From Photorhabdus laumondii subsp. laumondii (GTDB taxonomy: Bacteria > Pseudomonadota > Gammaproteobacteria > Enterobacterales > Enterobacteriaceae), in the NCBI RefSeq assembly GCF_003343245.1, contig NZ_CP024901.1, positions 2,356,001-2,420,000 of the forward strand: a stretch of 64,000 bases of DNA, written 5' to 3'. Under the pieces are notes generated by a model. That model saw nothing but the letters and a program-made list of their open reading frames with translations. It ran no database searches and was not told where the DNA came from. Below are positions 53,736 through 62,046 of this stretch, one piece after another. A program made the translations under genes and the position numbers. How positions within the stretch are numbered: position 1 is the stretch's first letter; the number at the start of each line of letters is the position of its first letter.

Positions 53736-54569
53736 TTAATCGTCGCTATCCACCACTTCATGACGCAGGGCATGATAACCTTCTTCATCAAAGCCATGCC
53801 TCCAATAAGGAATGGCATATAGCTGGTGGCGTTCATAGCCTTTTTCCCGGCGAATATAGTGACGAAGTTCTTTTACCAGCTTATCCTCACCGGCCAGCCA
53901 GAAAGTGACATTTTCTGTTGGTAATGACCAGGATTTGAATTCAGATACGATTGTGTCAGTTATTTCAACGTCACCAGTGATCCAGTGAACTGTTATTCCT
54001 GCCGGTTTTTTTAATTCCTGAATATCTTGCTCACTTTCGATACGAATAATGACTTGCCCGGTTGCATCTGGTTTTACTGTTGCCAATAGCGCAGCAATAG
54101 CAGGCAAAGAACTTGGGTCGCCAGCCATATAATAGTGGCTGACTTTTGGCAGTAATGGATCAGGTCCACCGGGGTTAGTAATACCCATCCAGTCACCAAT
54201 TTGGGCTCTATAAGCAAATTCTACCGCCGGGCCGCCATTGTGATGTAGTGCAAATTCAATATCGATCTCTTTTTGTTCGGTGCGGATGGCTCGAACCGAG
54301 TAAGTGCGCGTTATTGGACGCAGTTCACTCGGCGGCCATATCGGGCCTTCTGGCGATAAAGTCGGTAATACCGGTTTAGTTTGTCCCGGAAGCGGTAAGA
54401 ATATCTTTAGGTGTCCGCCTTCACATTCCGTGGGATAACTATCCAGACATTCACCGGTGAAAGTCATGCTGCGCATATTAGGTGTCACGTCGAAAATGTT
54501 TTTCACCTGAACAAGTCTAGGGGGGGCAGGTCGGTAAATGTTTTTTTCTTCAATTGTTTTATTGGTCAC
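53736..54569 (-). CDS. Siderophore-interacting protein (ViuB/YqjH family ferric reductase)
   Basis: 277 residues. FAD-binding domain with RTYSVR (around 92-97) and GDWMGITNPGG, then an NAD(P)H-binding part (YYMAGDPSSLPAIAALLA, FWLAGEDKLVKELRHYIRRE) and the YWRHGFDEEGYH end typical of the family. It removes iron from internalised siderophores by reduction. A perfect Fur palindrome lies 76 bases before its start. Confidence 0.92.
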   Translation of the reverse strand: MTNKTIEEKNIYRPAPPRLVQVKNIFDVTPNMRSMTFTGECLDSYPTECEGGHLKIFLPLPGQTKPVLPTLSPEGPIWPPSELRPITRTYSVRAIRTEQKEIDIEFALHHNGGPAVEFAYRAQIGDWMGITNPGGPDPLLPKVSHYYMAGDPSSLPAIAALLATVKPDATGQVIIRIESEQDIQELKKPAGITVHWITGDVEITDTIVSEFKSWSLPTENVTFWLAGEDKLVKELRHYIRREKGYERHQLYAIPYWRHGFDEEGYHALRHEVVDSDD

Positions 54570-54644
54570 GTAAAATTCCTCTGGAAAATTTACCGAAGGT
54601 TATTATCTGATAAAGCCAAAGTTAGTGTAACAGCAATTAACGAA

Positions 54645-54663
54645 AATGATAATTATTATCATT
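54645..54663. promoter_or_regulatory. Fur box
   Basis: AATGATAATTATTATCATT is a perfect 19-bp inverted repeat of the Fur consensus type. It lies in front of the siderophore-interacting gene (start 54569), which it should repress under iron sufficiency. It is 45 bases beyond the stop of the kinase gene. Confidence 0.88.
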
Positions 54664-54707
54664 AAATAAATTGCGCTGCCGTCGATAATGGGATTGATCT
54701 GCCTTTT

Positions 54708-55937
54708 TCAATCCACTGAAAATTGAATTTCTACCTCTGTACCACCATGTTTACGGTTTTTTATCTGTAATTGCCCACCTAGGATAGAAACTCTGTCTTG
54801 CATAATAGCCAGCCCAAATTTGTTTTTATTAGCGGAGTCCAGATTGATACCCTGACCATTATCACTGACAACGGTAATGATTTTGTCATCGATAGGATAA
54901 ATACGGATACTGATCCAATTGGCATTGGCATGCTTATAACAGTTGTTCAAACATTCCCTAATGATTTGTATCAAATGTTTGCTGTAACTGTCAGGAATGT
55001 GCTGATGTGTCAGGCGGTAATTGAATTCAATGTTGAAGCCTAGACGATGGTTAAATTCACTAATCAAGGTCTGTAAAGATTCTTGTAGATTACATTGAGG
55101 TTGTTCGTTCCTGAACGTTGCCAGTAATTCTCTGAGCTGGCGATAGGCAATATTTAACTCATCTTTAATCATATTCAACGAGGTTAAACTTTGCTTGGGT
55201 AAATTATCACTGCCGATATATAGACAATTAACTTGAATCTTAAGGAAAGAGAGGGATTGGGCAATGGAATCGTGGAGTTCACGAGAAATAGCGGTTCTCT
55301 CTGCGGCCAACATACTCTGGTGTTGGCATTGGATCTGATTTTCCCGTAATAGTTTATTTGTCATTAACGTCACCACATCCTGAACCAGACTTTTTTCATC
55401 GGGAGTGAGATCACTATTCCTGTGTGTTTTTATCCAGAGTGTCCCATAGCTATCAATATTATCATCTAGATTCCATCTCATAATCAGCGGCATATCAAAA
55501 TAGGGACATTGATGGGGATTGCGAAAGAAATATTCTTGTTGTGATGGATAAAAGATGATTTTGGCTTCACAGAAAGGGATCAGACGATTGAGGTGAGAAA
55601 AAATCTCCTGAAGCTTTTCAGGTAGCAGTTTACAATTTTGTAGTTTGAAATGGCTTTGACAGAGAAAATCCAAATAGCTATTTTTTTGTTTCAGTGCGTT
55701 AATTTCTGCTTTGTATCTTGCATGTTGCCATTCTTTGACAGGAGCAGAGTTATGTACCACTTTTATCAGGAAGTAGATATTTGTAATACTTAACATTATC
55801 AATAACGGTAAAATTAAATCTGGAATCGACGGTTTATCAATCAACAACAGTATAAAAAGTAAAAACAAATTTATAATAGAGTTGATTACAAACAGTTTTT
55901 GGTTTTTGAAGATGGTGTTATTTGAACTTGTTTTCAT
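54708..55937 (-). CDS. NarX/NarQ-like histidine kinase without a periplasmic sensor
   Basis: 409 residues. Two hydrophobic helices (about 17-33 and 39-60) with almost no loop between, so the ligand-binding periplasmic domain and P-box of NarX/NarQ are lacking. A Cys-containing GAF-like middle follows (residues 90-200; CQSHF, NCKL, PFCEAK, HQCPYF), then HisKA_3 with His222 in ISRELHDSIAQSLSFLKIQV and the HATPase region (IIRECLNNCYKHANA, SDNGQGI, GLAIMQDR). NarX family middles also carry cysteines. No response regulator is adjacent. The signal may be cytoplasmic (inferred). Confidence 0.82.
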   Translation of the reverse strand: MKTSSNNTIFKNQKLFVINSIINLFLLFILLLIDKPSIPDLILPLLIMLSITNIYFLIKVVHNSAPVKEWQHARYKAEINALKQKNSYLDFLCQSHFKLQNCKLLPEKLQEIFSHLNRLIPFCEAKIIFYPSQQEYFFRNPHQCPYFDMPLIMRWNLDDNIDSYGTLWIKTHRNSDLTPDEKSLVQDVVTLMTNKLLRENQIQCQHQSMLAAERTAISRELHDSIAQSLSFLKIQVNCLYIGSDNLPKQSLTSLNMIKDELNIAYRQLRELLATFRNEQPQCNLQESLQTLISEFNHRLGFNIEFNYRLTHQHIPDSYSKHLIQIIRECLNNCYKHANANWISIRIYPIDDKIITVVSDNGQGINLDSANKNKFGLAIMQDRVSILGGQLQIKNRKHGGTEVEIQFSVD

Positions 55938-56004
55938 CAGGCTAAGATTCCGTTCTGCAATACTGATGAAAACTTTAGCTCAATTTGTTAAATAGTGTTA
56001 ATAA

Positions 56005-56163
56005 TTACTTCAATTTCATACCTGCTGCTGTCATCAGAAGGCGAAATAGTGTGGAAACAGCAAAAAGAGCCATCACACTGCATAACCAGATCATTGCCAT
56101 CCAGCCTATCCGTTTCCATACAGAAGGGCGTGGGGTGTTTTGATTAGTGGTAGCCTTGTTCAT
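56005..56163 (-). CDS. Small membrane subunit of the bd oxidase (DUF2474)
   Basis: 52 residues, start ATG at 56163 overlapping the end of the cioB gene by 20 bases. MNKATTNQNTPRPSVWKRIG then one membrane helix (MAMIWLCSVMALFAVSTLF) and a basic end. The size, place and KRIGWM pattern match DUF2474 proteins of cyanide-insensitive oxidase operons, the counterpart of CydX. Confidence 0.8.
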   Translation of the reverse strand: MNKATTNQNTPRPSVWKRIGWMAMIWLCSVMALFAVSTLFRLLMTAAGMKLK

Positions 56164-57151
56164 GGTTAACTTTCCCCCGAAAAACGTAGTAGCTCCAATA
56201 GGTGTAAACCAGAATCACTGGGATGATAAGTAGGGCACCGACCAGCATAAAACCTAAACTTTGTTGCGGCGCTGCCGCGGCTTCATAGCTGATGGTCGGT
56301 GGGATCAAGTTAGGCCAGATACTGATGCCCAACCCACTGTAGCCAAGGAAAACTAACAATAGTGCGACCAGAAACGGTGTGTAATGAGCTTTACGTTTGA
56401 TGGAGTGCAGTAGTTTCCAGCCAGACCAGACCACCAACAGTGGCACAGGAAGGAAGAACAACAGGTTAGGTAAGCTGAACCAACGTTCAGTGATTGCCGG
56501 ATGAATGAATGGTGTCCATAAACTGATAATGGCGATAACTGTCAGCATCAGAAAAGTGAGCGGGCGGGCGACACGGTACATCTCTTGTTGTAGGTGACCT
56601 TCGGTTTTCATAATTAGCCAGCCACAGCCTAATAGTGCGTAAGCAATTATCAGGCCAAAACCACAAAATAGGGGGAAGGGTGAGAACCAATCAAAATAGC
56701 CGCCAGTGTAAGCTCGGTTTTCCACCGGGAACCCTTGAATAAAGGCACCCACCACCACGCCCTGAACAAACGTCGCCATCACAGAGCCGCTGATAAAAGC
56801 GTTGTCCCAGATATGACGATGCTCAGGCGCGCATTTGAAACGAAATTCAAAGGCGACACCACGGAAGATCAGGCCAAATAACATTAATGTCACGGGGATC
56901 GTTAATGCATCAAGGATAACGGCATAAGCCAAAGGAAAAGCACCGAATAAACCTGCGCCGCCAAGCACCAACCAGGTTTCGTTACCATCCCACACCGGCG
57001 CAACGCTGTTCATCATTAAATCACGGTCCTTATCGCTTTTAACCGTGGGATAGAGCAGCCCAATCCCAAGGTCAAAACCATCCATGACAATGTACATCAT
57101 GATGCTGAACACAATGATGATGAACCAGATTAACGGCAGATCAATACCCAT
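56144..57151 (-). CDS. cioB: Cyanide-insensitive bd-type quinol oxidase subunit II
   Basis: 335 residues with about eight membrane helices. Starts MGIDLPLIWFIIIVFSIMMY with MDGFDLGIGLLYP and the conserved VAPVWDGNETWLVLGGAGLF. Partner of subunit I, whose last 11 bases it overlaps. It has no heme itself in this family. Similar to CydB, but the DUF2474 neighbour and the short Q loop of subunit I point to the Cio branch. Confidence 0.9.
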   Translation of the reverse strand: MGIDLPLIWFIIIVFSIMMYIVMDGFDLGIGLLYPTVKSDKDRDLMMNSVAPVWDGNETWLVLGGAGLFGAFPLAYAVILDALTIPVTLMLFGLIFRGVAFEFRFKCAPEHRHIWDNAFISGSVMATFVQGVVVGAFIQGFPVENRAYTGGYFDWFSPFPLFCGFGLIIAYALLGCGWLIMKTEGHLQQEMYRVARPLTFLMLTVIAIISLWTPFIHPAITERWFSLPNLLFFLPVPLLVVWSGWKLLHSIKRKAHYTPFLVALLLVFLGYSGLGISIWPNLIPPTISYEAAAAPQQSLGFMLVGALLIIPVILVYTYWSYYVFRGKVNHEQGYH

Positions 57152-58478
57152 TGTTTAACTCCTTTTTGGGACCTTTGCGGATAAGTTTCATCATGTAGGC
57201 GTAACCCACACCGAATACCGAGCTGTAGACCGCGATGAAAAGCAACAAACTGATGTTCATATGTATTTCACCGTGTGCGGATACCGCATCTTTGGTACGT
57301 AGCAGACCATAAACTACCCACGGTTGACGGCCTATTTCGGTAGTAAACCAACCGGCAAGAATGGCGATCAGGCCGGAAGGTGCCATTAAGAAGATAAAAC
57401 GCAGGAAAGCTTTTGACTGATAAAGTCGTCTCTTATAGCGTAGCCAAAGTCCCCAAAAGCCGGCAACTATCATCAACATACCGAGGCCGACCATCACTCT
57501 AAATGACCAGAAAACCATAAGCGCGTTTGGTCTGTCTTCCGGTGGAAACTCCTTCAGCGCCGGAACCTGCTTATCTATACTGTGAGTTAAGATTAGACTG
57601 GCGAGATAAGGAATTTCAACGGCATAACGCGTCTCTTCCCGCGCCATATCCGGGATACCAAACAGGATCAGCGGCGTGGCTTCACCGGGAAGATTTTCCC
57701 AGTGGCCTTCCATTGCCGCGACTTTAGCGGGTTGATGCTTGAGGGTGTTGAGACCGTGAGCATCACCAATCAATGCCTGCAAAGGCGCAATAATCAAGAT
57801 CATCCACATCGACATGGATAGCATTTTTTTCATTGCTGTCGAGTCATTGCCTTTTAATAAATGCCATGCCGCGGAAGCTGCAATAAAGAATGCTGAGGCG
57901 AGGAAGGCCGCAGTAGACATATGAGCCAGGCGATAGGGAAAGGAGGGATTAAATATCACTGCCAGCCAGTCGACGGGGACGACCTGATTATTGACAATTT
58001 CGTGACCTTGCGGGGTTTGCATCCAGCTATTGGAAGCCAGTATCCAAAAAGTGGATATTAGAGTACCTAGTGCAACCATAAAGGTGGCGAAGAAATGTAA
58101 TTTTTCACCCACACGATGCCAGCCAAATAACATAACGCCGAGAAAGCCCGCTTCAAGAAAGAACGCGGTCAGTACTTCGTAAGTCAGCAATGGGCCGGTG
58201 ATTGAACCGGCAAAATCGGAGAAAAAACTCCAATTGGTACCGAACTGATAAGCCATAACCAGACCGGAAACCACGCCCATCCCGAAGTTAACAGCAAAAA
58301 TTTTCGACCAGAAATGATATAGCACTTTGTAATCACTATTACGCGTTTTCAGCCATAACCCTTCCAGTACCGCTAAAAAACTTGCCAGCCCGATGGTAAT
58401 TGCCGGAAAAATAATGTGAAACGAGACGGTAAACGCGAATTGAATTCTGGCCAGTTCCAAGGCACTTAAACCAAACAT
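57141..58478 (-). CDS. cioA: Cyanide-insensitive bd-type quinol oxidase subunit I
   Basis: 445 residues, shorter than CydA of E. coli (522) because the quinol loop is short. Heme ligand His21 (TVSFHIIFPAITIG), GLVMAYQFGTNWSFF, a second ligand in YRLAHMS, and the conserved GRQPWVVYG near 370-378. It reduces O2 to water with electrons from quinol and should resist cyanide. First gene of the operon cioA-cioB-DUF2474. Divergent from ydcR, with which it shares an upstream region of 131 bases. Confidence 0.9.
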   Translation of the reverse strand: MFGLSALELARIQFAFTVSFHIIFPAITIGLASFLAVLEGLWLKTRNSDYKVLYHFWSKIFAVNFGMGVVSGLVMAYQFGTNWSFFSDFAGSITGPLLTYEVLTAFFLEAGFLGVMLFGWHRVGEKLHFFATFMVALGTLISTFWILASNSWMQTPQGHEIVNNQVVPVDWLAVIFNPSFPYRLAHMSTAAFLASAFFIAASAAWHLLKGNDSTAMKKMLSMSMWMILIIAPLQALIGDAHGLNTLKHQPAKVAAMEGHWENLPGEATPLILFGIPDMAREETRYAVEIPYLASLILTHSIDKQVPALKEFPPEDRPNALMVFWSFRVMVGLGMLMIVAGFWGLWLRYKRRLYQSKAFLRFIFLMAPSGLIAILAGWFTTEIGRQPWVVYGLLRTKDAVSAHGEIHMNISLLLFIAVYSSVFGVGYAYMMKLIRKGPKKELNNGY

Positions 58479-58546
58479 AGTAACCTCTTATTTTTAGTTT
58501 GAATAAAGGCAGGAAATGTATGCGGACAAGTAAAGCATGAAAAAAA

Positions 58547-58589
58547 TGACTATAATAGTGACAGTTTTCTGTATATTGACTATAACAGT
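58547..58589. promoter_or_regulatory. Paired direct repeat, candidate YdcR operator
   Basis: TGACTATAATAGT (58547-58559) and TGACTATAACAGT (58577-58589) are direct repeats exactly 30 bases apart, in the shared leader of ydcR and cioA. MocR-type regulators bind paired direct repeats, so autoregulation, and perhaps control of cioA, is likely (inferred). Confidence 0.55.
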
Positions 58590-58609
58590 TTGCGGAGAGG
58601 TCTGAATTG

Positions 58610-60031
58610 ATGAAGCGTTATGAACAATTTGCCAGGCAAATTCTTCAACATATTGAAGATGGTACCTGGCTGGTGGGAGATAGATTACCTTCATTGAGGG
58701 AATCAGTGAAGTTATCAGGTTTGAGTTTGATGACCGTTGTTCAATCGTATCAATTACTAGAAAGTCAGGGATGGATCATTTCCCGGCCTCAATCGGGTTA
58801 TTACGTCGCTAAACGTTTGCAGCCCTTTGCCGCAGCAAAAGGGGGAAAGCGATTACATTTAAGTGAAAGCGTGGAAATAAGCGCTTCTATTTTTGATGTA
58901 TTACAGGCGTGCAAAGATCCTGCGATTATTCCGTTTGGTTTAGCATTTCCAGATCCATCCTTATTGATTCAACCTAAACTTTCCAAAGCGTTAGCGGCTG
59001 CTGCCAGACGAATAGCACCACATAGCGCTTTAGCTAATTTACCGCCGGGTAATGATAAGTTACGCCGTAACATATCGCGCCGTTATGCAATGCATGGTAT
59101 TCATGTCCCTCCTGATGAAATTGTCATCACTGCGGGTGCGATGGAATCACTGAGTTTCAGTTTACAGTCGGTGACAGAACCGGGGGATTGGGTGGTGATT
59201 GAATCACCGGCTTTTTACGGTGCTTTACAGGCCATTGAACGTTTACGTCTGAAAGCGGTAGCCATCAAAACTGATCCACAAAACGGTATTGATTTGGATG
59301 CGTTGGAGGAGGTGATCCAGAAATACCCAATAAAAGCTTGTTGGTTAATGACTCACTTTCAGAACCCGCTAGGGGGAACGATGTCCGCTGAAAGTAAATT
59401 ACGGCTGGTGAATATCCTGAACAGTAATCAGGTGGTGCTGATTGAAGATGATGTTTATGGTGAACTCTACTTCGATCAGCAACGGCCTGTACCGGCGAAA
59501 GGGTTAGACAGTGAAAACAACTTTATGCACTGCTCCTCGTTTTCTAAATGTCTGGCCCCGGGATTCCGTGTGGGTTGGGTGGCAGCAGGAAAACATGCCA
59601 AGAAAATCCAACAGTTACAAATGATGAGTACCGTTTCTGCCAGCATGCCGACGCAATTGGCAATTGCTGATTATCTTGCGGAGGGGGGATATGACAACCA
59701 CTTACGTCGCCTTCGTCGCATATTGGAGCAACGTCAGCAACTGATGTTACGAGCAATTGGTGACTATATGCCTGCTTCAGTCAAAGTGAATCGCCCTAAA
59801 GGTGGCTATTTTCTCTGGTTGGAATTTGAGCCTCTGTTCAGTGCACAGCGGCTTTATCAACTGGCATTGGCAGAAGGGATCAGTATTGCACCGGGCAGTA
59901 TGTTTTGCACCAGCGAACAGTTTAACCATGCCTTTCGTCTGAATGCCTCTTTTGATTGGAATCAGCAAATGGAACGTGCGATGCAGACTTTGGGCAATAT
60001 TTGTCATACATTATTGGTTGAAATAGCCTGA
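58610..60031 (+). CDS. ydcR: MocR-type regulator (GntR helix-turn-helix fused to aminotransferase), YdcR-like
   Basis: 473 residues from the ATG at 58610 behind GGAGAGG. Residues 1-70: winged helix of the GntR family (DRLPSLRESVKLSGLSLMTV). Residues 90-470: fold-type I aminotransferase with NLPPGNDKLRR, ITAGAMESL, HFQNPLGG and the PLP lysine Lys313 in HCSSFSKCLAPGFRVGW. Close to E. coli YdcR along its whole length. Its effector is unknown. It is divergent from the oxidase operon. Confidence 0.9.
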   Translation: MKRYEQFARQILQHIEDGTWLVGDRLPSLRESVKLSGLSLMTVVQSYQLLESQGWIISRPQSGYYVAKRLQPFAAAKGGKRLHLSESVEISASIFDVLQACKDPAIIPFGLAFPDPSLLIQPKLSKALAAAARRIAPHSALANLPPGNDKLRRNISRRYAMHGIHVPPDEIVITAGAMESLSFSLQSVTEPGDWVVIESPAFYGALQAIERLRLKAVAIKTDPQNGIDLDALEEVIQKYPIKACWLMTHFQNPLGGTMSAESKLRLVNILNSNQVVLIEDDVYGELYFDQQRPVPAKGLDSENNFMHCSSFSKCLAPGFRVGWVAAGKHAKKIQQLQMMSTVSASMPTQLAIADYLAEGGYDNHLRRLRRILEQRQQLMLRAIGDYMPASVKVNRPKGGYFLWLEFEPLFSAQRLYQLALAEGISIAPGSMFCTSEQFNHAFRLNASFDWNQQMERAMQTLGNICHTLLVEIA

Positions 60032-60068
60032 TCCCAGGCTGATATTAATCCCTATCAAGGAGAAGTTC

Positions 60069-60269
60069 GTGGAGAAAGCAACGGTATTTAAAAGTAACCG
60101 TTCTCAAGTAAGCCGTCCGACTTTCCAAAGTCGTGGTTTTCCCGAAGGTGTGAGACAGGTTGATATGGCTGGTGAGTCTTGGGACAGTTGGTTTGATGGT
60201 CTTGGTGTTACGGCAGATTTCTTGACAGAACGTGACCAACCGCCAGTACAAGAACGTGAGGGATTCTGA
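60069..60269 (+). CDS. Orphan VapB-like antitoxin with internal deletion
   Basis: 66 residues from a GTG (AAGGAGAAGTTC in front). It starts MEKATVFKSNRSQ and ends ESWDSWFDGLGVTADFLTER then EQEREGF-like sequence, both halves of the VapB/MvpT antitoxin. About ten residues of the middle are missing and the DNA-binding part is altered (RPTFQSRGFPEGVRQVDM). No vapC follows; a few codons at 60280 (ATGAAATTTATGGTG, MKFMV) may be the beginning of a lost toxin gene. Confidence 0.65.
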   Translation: MEKATVFKSNRSQVSRPTFQSRGFPEGVRQVDMAGESWDSWFDGLGVTADFLTERDQPPVQEREGF

Positions 60270-60340
60270 ACGCCCTCATCACATATGAAATTTATGGTGT
60301 CCACAACGCTTTTGCCGACACCATTTTGAGGTTATTTCAC

Positions 60341-60463
60341 TATACCCGTCATCTTTCAAGTTGCCTCTTTGTTGGCTGCACTCACCCCGGTCACATCGTT
60401 ATCTATGCTCCCGGGGATTCGCTCCCTTGCCGTCGCGATGCATCTTAAAATCTATAAGGTATA
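60341..60463. repeat. ERIC element 12
   Basis: A 123-bp copy, lacking four bases in the GCACTCGCTC part. It ends three bases from the stop codon of the next gene (60466). Confidence 0.88.
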
Positions 60464-60465
60464 CA

Positions 60466-61308
60466 TTATTCTATACAAAGCGCTCTTACGTTACTTCCTT
60501 GCTTTCTCCGAGTGGTCATACTGTCAATCCAATCTTCTAATGATACCTTCTGTGCTTTCTCGAATGCGGGCCTTACATTTACCCATGATTCGTACCTTAG
60601 GTTATATTCTGCTTGTGGCAGGAAGTAATGAGATTTGAATTCGATAAGACCTTTATCATCTTCGTAAGCGATGATTGAAAACTCAGACCAATACAAGAAG
60701 AATGACACGCCACCTCTTGGTGATGTAGCAAGAACACTTTGTACGAAATTGGATTGAGTTTGCCTTCTACCAGCATAAGATAATGCAGCGATAGCCAATT
60801 GTCTCAGTGGGGTTTTCATCTGCTCTCTCTCCTGACTCGATAATCCTAGGAAGTTTTCCAGGAAAGAGTTGATCAAAACATCGGCATCATGGCTTTTTTG
60901 AATAACATTTTGTGTACTTGTTGACAGTAAAGAAAGGAATGGAACGCCAGATAATTCTGCTGTAAATGAGAAGAAATTCTTTTTATTACCTTGGCCTTGA
61001 GGATCTAAAGGATTATAGCCTGAAACCGCACGGCACATATTAATAACAGTTTGCAAGCCTTCGGTAATGCTGAGTGGGTTTTTAGAGGGTGAGGCAGAAT
61101 CTTTTGCCAACTGGGTATAATTTCCTGTAGCTGCGCCATTCGCTGGGCTCTGTACATCAGAATAATCGCCAGCCTCAGGATACTCCATAATAATATTACC
61201 TGAGCGTTCCCAATCTTTAAGGAGCCTTGTGCCTCCTTTTTCAATATGTTCTATCCATTCTTGGGCTTTTTTAACTGCATAATCAGGATTATTTAAGATA
61301 TTTTCCAT
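60466..61308 (-). CDS. Unknown protein, paralogue A
   Basis: 280 residues, cytoplasmic-looking, no signal peptide or membrane helix. It is homologous over its length to the protein at 63183-63989: shared NILNN/DILTN start, SDVQSPANGAAT, SITEGLQTVINMCRAVSGYN, GVPFLSLL, SHDADVLINSF, FKSHYFLPQAEYNL and WIDSMTT. The last residues (KQGSNVRALCIE) have no counterpart and lie against an ERIC element, so the end may have been altered by that insertion. An AAGGATAAAAATC ribosome site is present. I do not recognise the family; the repeated-gene setting suggests an accessory function. Confidence 0.75.
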   Translation of the reverse strand: MENILNNPDYAVKKAQEWIEHIEKGGTRLLKDWERSGNIIMEYPEAGDYSDVQSPANGAATGNYTQLAKDSASPSKNPLSITEGLQTVINMCRAVSGYNPLDPQGQGNKKNFFSFTAELSGVPFLSLLSTSTQNVIQKSHDADVLINSFLENFLGLSSQEREQMKTPLRQLAIAALSYAGRRQTQSNFVQSVLATSPRGGVSFFLYWSEFSIIAYEDDKGLIEFKSHYFLPQAEYNLRYESWVNVRPAFEKAQKVSLEDWIDSMTTRRKQGSNVRALCIE

Positions 61309-61329
61309 GATTTTTATCCTTAATAGATT

Positions 61330-61581
61330 TATACCCGTTATCTTTCAAGTTGCTTCTTTGTTGGCTGCACTCTCTCACCCCGGTCACAGAGTTATCTATA
61401 CCCTTCATCTTTCAAGCTGCTGCTTTGTTGGCTGCGTTCACTTACCCCAGTCACATAGTTATCTATGCTCCTGGGGATGCGTTCTCTTGCCGCCGCACTG
61501 CAACTTGAAATCTATTGGGTATATGCTCCCGGGGATTCGCTCCCTTGCCGCCGCGATCCATCTTGAAATCCATAGGGTATA
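61330..61581. repeat. ERIC element 13, with another ERIC inserted in it
   Basis: The outer element spans 252 bases: its left part is 61330-61400 and its right part resumes at 61522 (TATGCTCCCGGGG). The inner copy at 61397-61523 interrupts GTTATCTATGCTC. Removing the inner 125 bases restores a 127-bp ERIC. It lies in the leader of paralogue A. Confidence 0.92.
61397..61523. repeat. ERIC element 14, inserted inside element 13
   Basis: A full-length but more diverged copy (TATACCCTTC ... TGGGTATA). The junctions read GTTATCTA/TACCC and GGGTA/TATGCTC, as expected if a 123-bp core entered at a TA that was duplicated. Confidence 0.9.
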
Positions 61582-62046
61582 TTAAGTTAAGTATTGAATG
61601 TTAGGGTACTGTTGAAAGTAGGGAACAATGTTGAACCCTATTTTTAACAGTGAGATAAATCGATAATCATGTACTTAATATTACTGTTTTTTTAGCTTGG
61701 TAATTTTTATTTTAAATTTTTGTTAATAAGTGTTAAATATATTTTTGTATGAACTAAGTATATCCATAAGTGGATGTTTTTCACTATCAAATATTAAGGG
61801 TATGTAATTTAACTTATTCCTCACGGATAAATGTTTTTTTATGTGATATTTTCATATTAATAGTAAAATACTGCTTGTGAAATTTATCGATTTGAAATTC
61901 ACATTTTGAGATAATTCATTTTTATATATATTGATCGTATGTTCTATTCTTTATGTTATATTTGTCTATTCTCCTTTAATTTAATGGTTTTATTGAATAA
62001 CTATGATGAGAATAATATCAGCACATATTGGTAATAATGTTATTGA
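61582..62046. other. AT-rich stretch before the insertion sequence
   Basis: About 465 bases with no open frame or RNA that I recognise. Confidence 0.4.

Noticed and set aside
60276..60320. vapC toxin gene after the VapB-like gene
   Set aside because: Only about five codons resemble VapC before a stop; too little to call a feature.
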